From assembly GCA_026992315.1 (NCBI GenBank), contig JALXAG010000253.1, forward strand, positions 1-35,825: DNA of 35,825 bases. The letters are read 5' to 3'. Source of the stretch: Sneathiellales bacterium (lineage in GTDB: Bacteria > Pseudomonadota > Alphaproteobacteria > Minwuiales > Minwuiaceae). Below are positions 35,428 to 35,825 of the stretch, one piece after another. Numbering within the stretch: position 1 is the first letter of the stretch; every line of letters begins with the position of its first letter. The translations under genes were made by a program, and so were the position numbers. The notes below the pieces were generated by a model that made no database searches, was not told the origin of the DNA, and was given only the letters and a program-made list of their open reading frames with translations.

Positions 35428-35825
35428 TCAGCGCCGCCGCAGGGGACGGGTTTCGCTCATGAAGCTTTCCTCCAGCCAGTTGTGGCTGGTGGCGAAAATG
35501 CGAAACAGGGCCGCCGCCGGATTGTCGCGCCGGGCCGTCAGCAGGCCGATGTCGTGAGACATGCGCAATTCCGGGGCGGGCAGCAGCACCAGGCCGGGAC
35601 GGGCCAGGCGGTCCGGCAGCAGGGTGACGCCCAGCCCGGCTGCCGCCATTTCAATCGCCTGATCGTCGCGGGTGGTGCGCATGACGATATGCGGGCGGAT
35701 GTTGCGCGCATCGAACAGGCGGCGGCTGTTGCGGTAGAATTCGCAGTTGATGCGCACGATCGTCGGCAGGTCCTGAAAATCGCTGAGCGCGATTTCGCTT
35801 CGCTGGGCCAGGGGGTGGTCCGGTG
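35428..35825 (-). CDS. LysR-family transcriptional regulator, C-terminal part
   Basis: Partial gene whose 5' part lies beyond the right edge; 131 complete C-terminal codons are seen. They carry the end of a LysR substrate-binding domain: PDHPLAQRSEIALSDFQDLPTIV, then AIEMAAAGLGVTLLPDRLA and NPAAALFRIFATSHNWLEESF. It is convergent with the other LysR gene (18 bp between stops) and is a different protein, not a duplicate. Target and effector are unknown. Confidence 0.85.
   Translation of the reverse strand, partial: PDHPLAQRSEIALSDFQDLPTIVRINCEFYRNSRRLFDARNIRPHIVMRTTRDDQAIEMAAAGLGVTLLPDRLARPGLVLLPAPELRMSHDIGLLTARRDNPAAALFRIFATSHNWLEESFMSETRPLRRR

Overview
The window reads as a GC-rich alphaproteobacterial chromosome, perhaps Rhodospirillales-like. 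The order is an inference: no rRNA or marker phylogeny was run. Support for the class is the ribosomal gene order without rpmJ between secY and rpsM, an ATP12-type F1-ATPase assembly chaperone gene, and the neighbourhood rarA / RluA-family pseudouridine synthase / HAD phosphatase / ATP12. No phage, IS element or CRISPR array is visible.

Region 1 (1-14414) is the end of the str operon (3' part of tuf) followed by S10-spc-alpha: rpsJ-rplC-rplD-rplW-rplB-rpsS-rplV-rpsC-rplP-rpmC-rpsQ-rplN-rplX-rplE-rpsN-rpsH-rplF-rplR-rpsE-rpmD-rplO-secY-adk, then rpsM-rpsK-rpoA-rplQ. Most genes are 0-30 bp apart or overlap. A good -35/-10 pair in the 114-bp adk-rpsM gap suggests the alpha part has its own promoter. 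The block ends at a strong terminator after rplQ.

Region 2 (14449-24889) holds housekeeping and metabolic genes: a periplasmic HtrA/Deg protease, rarA, an RluA-family pseudouridine synthase, queF (opposite strand, 7-deazaguanine tRNA modification), a HAD phosphatase, ATP12, the two propionyl-CoA carboxylase subunits pccB-pccA, acylphosphatase, and lipB (opposite strand, 3' end overlapping acylphosphatase).

Region 3 (24890-27302) is the most accessory-looking stretch. It has an unrecognised one-TM protein preceded by a perfect 23-bp tandem duplication. Next is a PEP-CTERM/DUF4114 exported protein behind an excellent sigma-54 (-24/-12) promoter, with inverted repeats upstream. Then come a stand-alone FliN/SpoA-domain gene and a tRNA-Leu(GAG) with its terminator.

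Region 4 (27505-35825) has maeB (NADP-malic enzyme with PTA-like tail) and mgtE. A TetR regulator is divergent from an NmrA-like NAD(P)-binding gene, with two matching palindromic operators between them. A LysR regulator is divergent from doxX and a glutathionyl-hydroquinone reductase gene, a plausible quinone/electrophile-response module. The window ends inside a second LysR gene.

I did not find a wholly undescribed system. The strongest leads are the sigma-54-driven PEP-CTERM gene with its upstream inverted repeats, the solitary SpoA gene, and the two-operator TetR switch.
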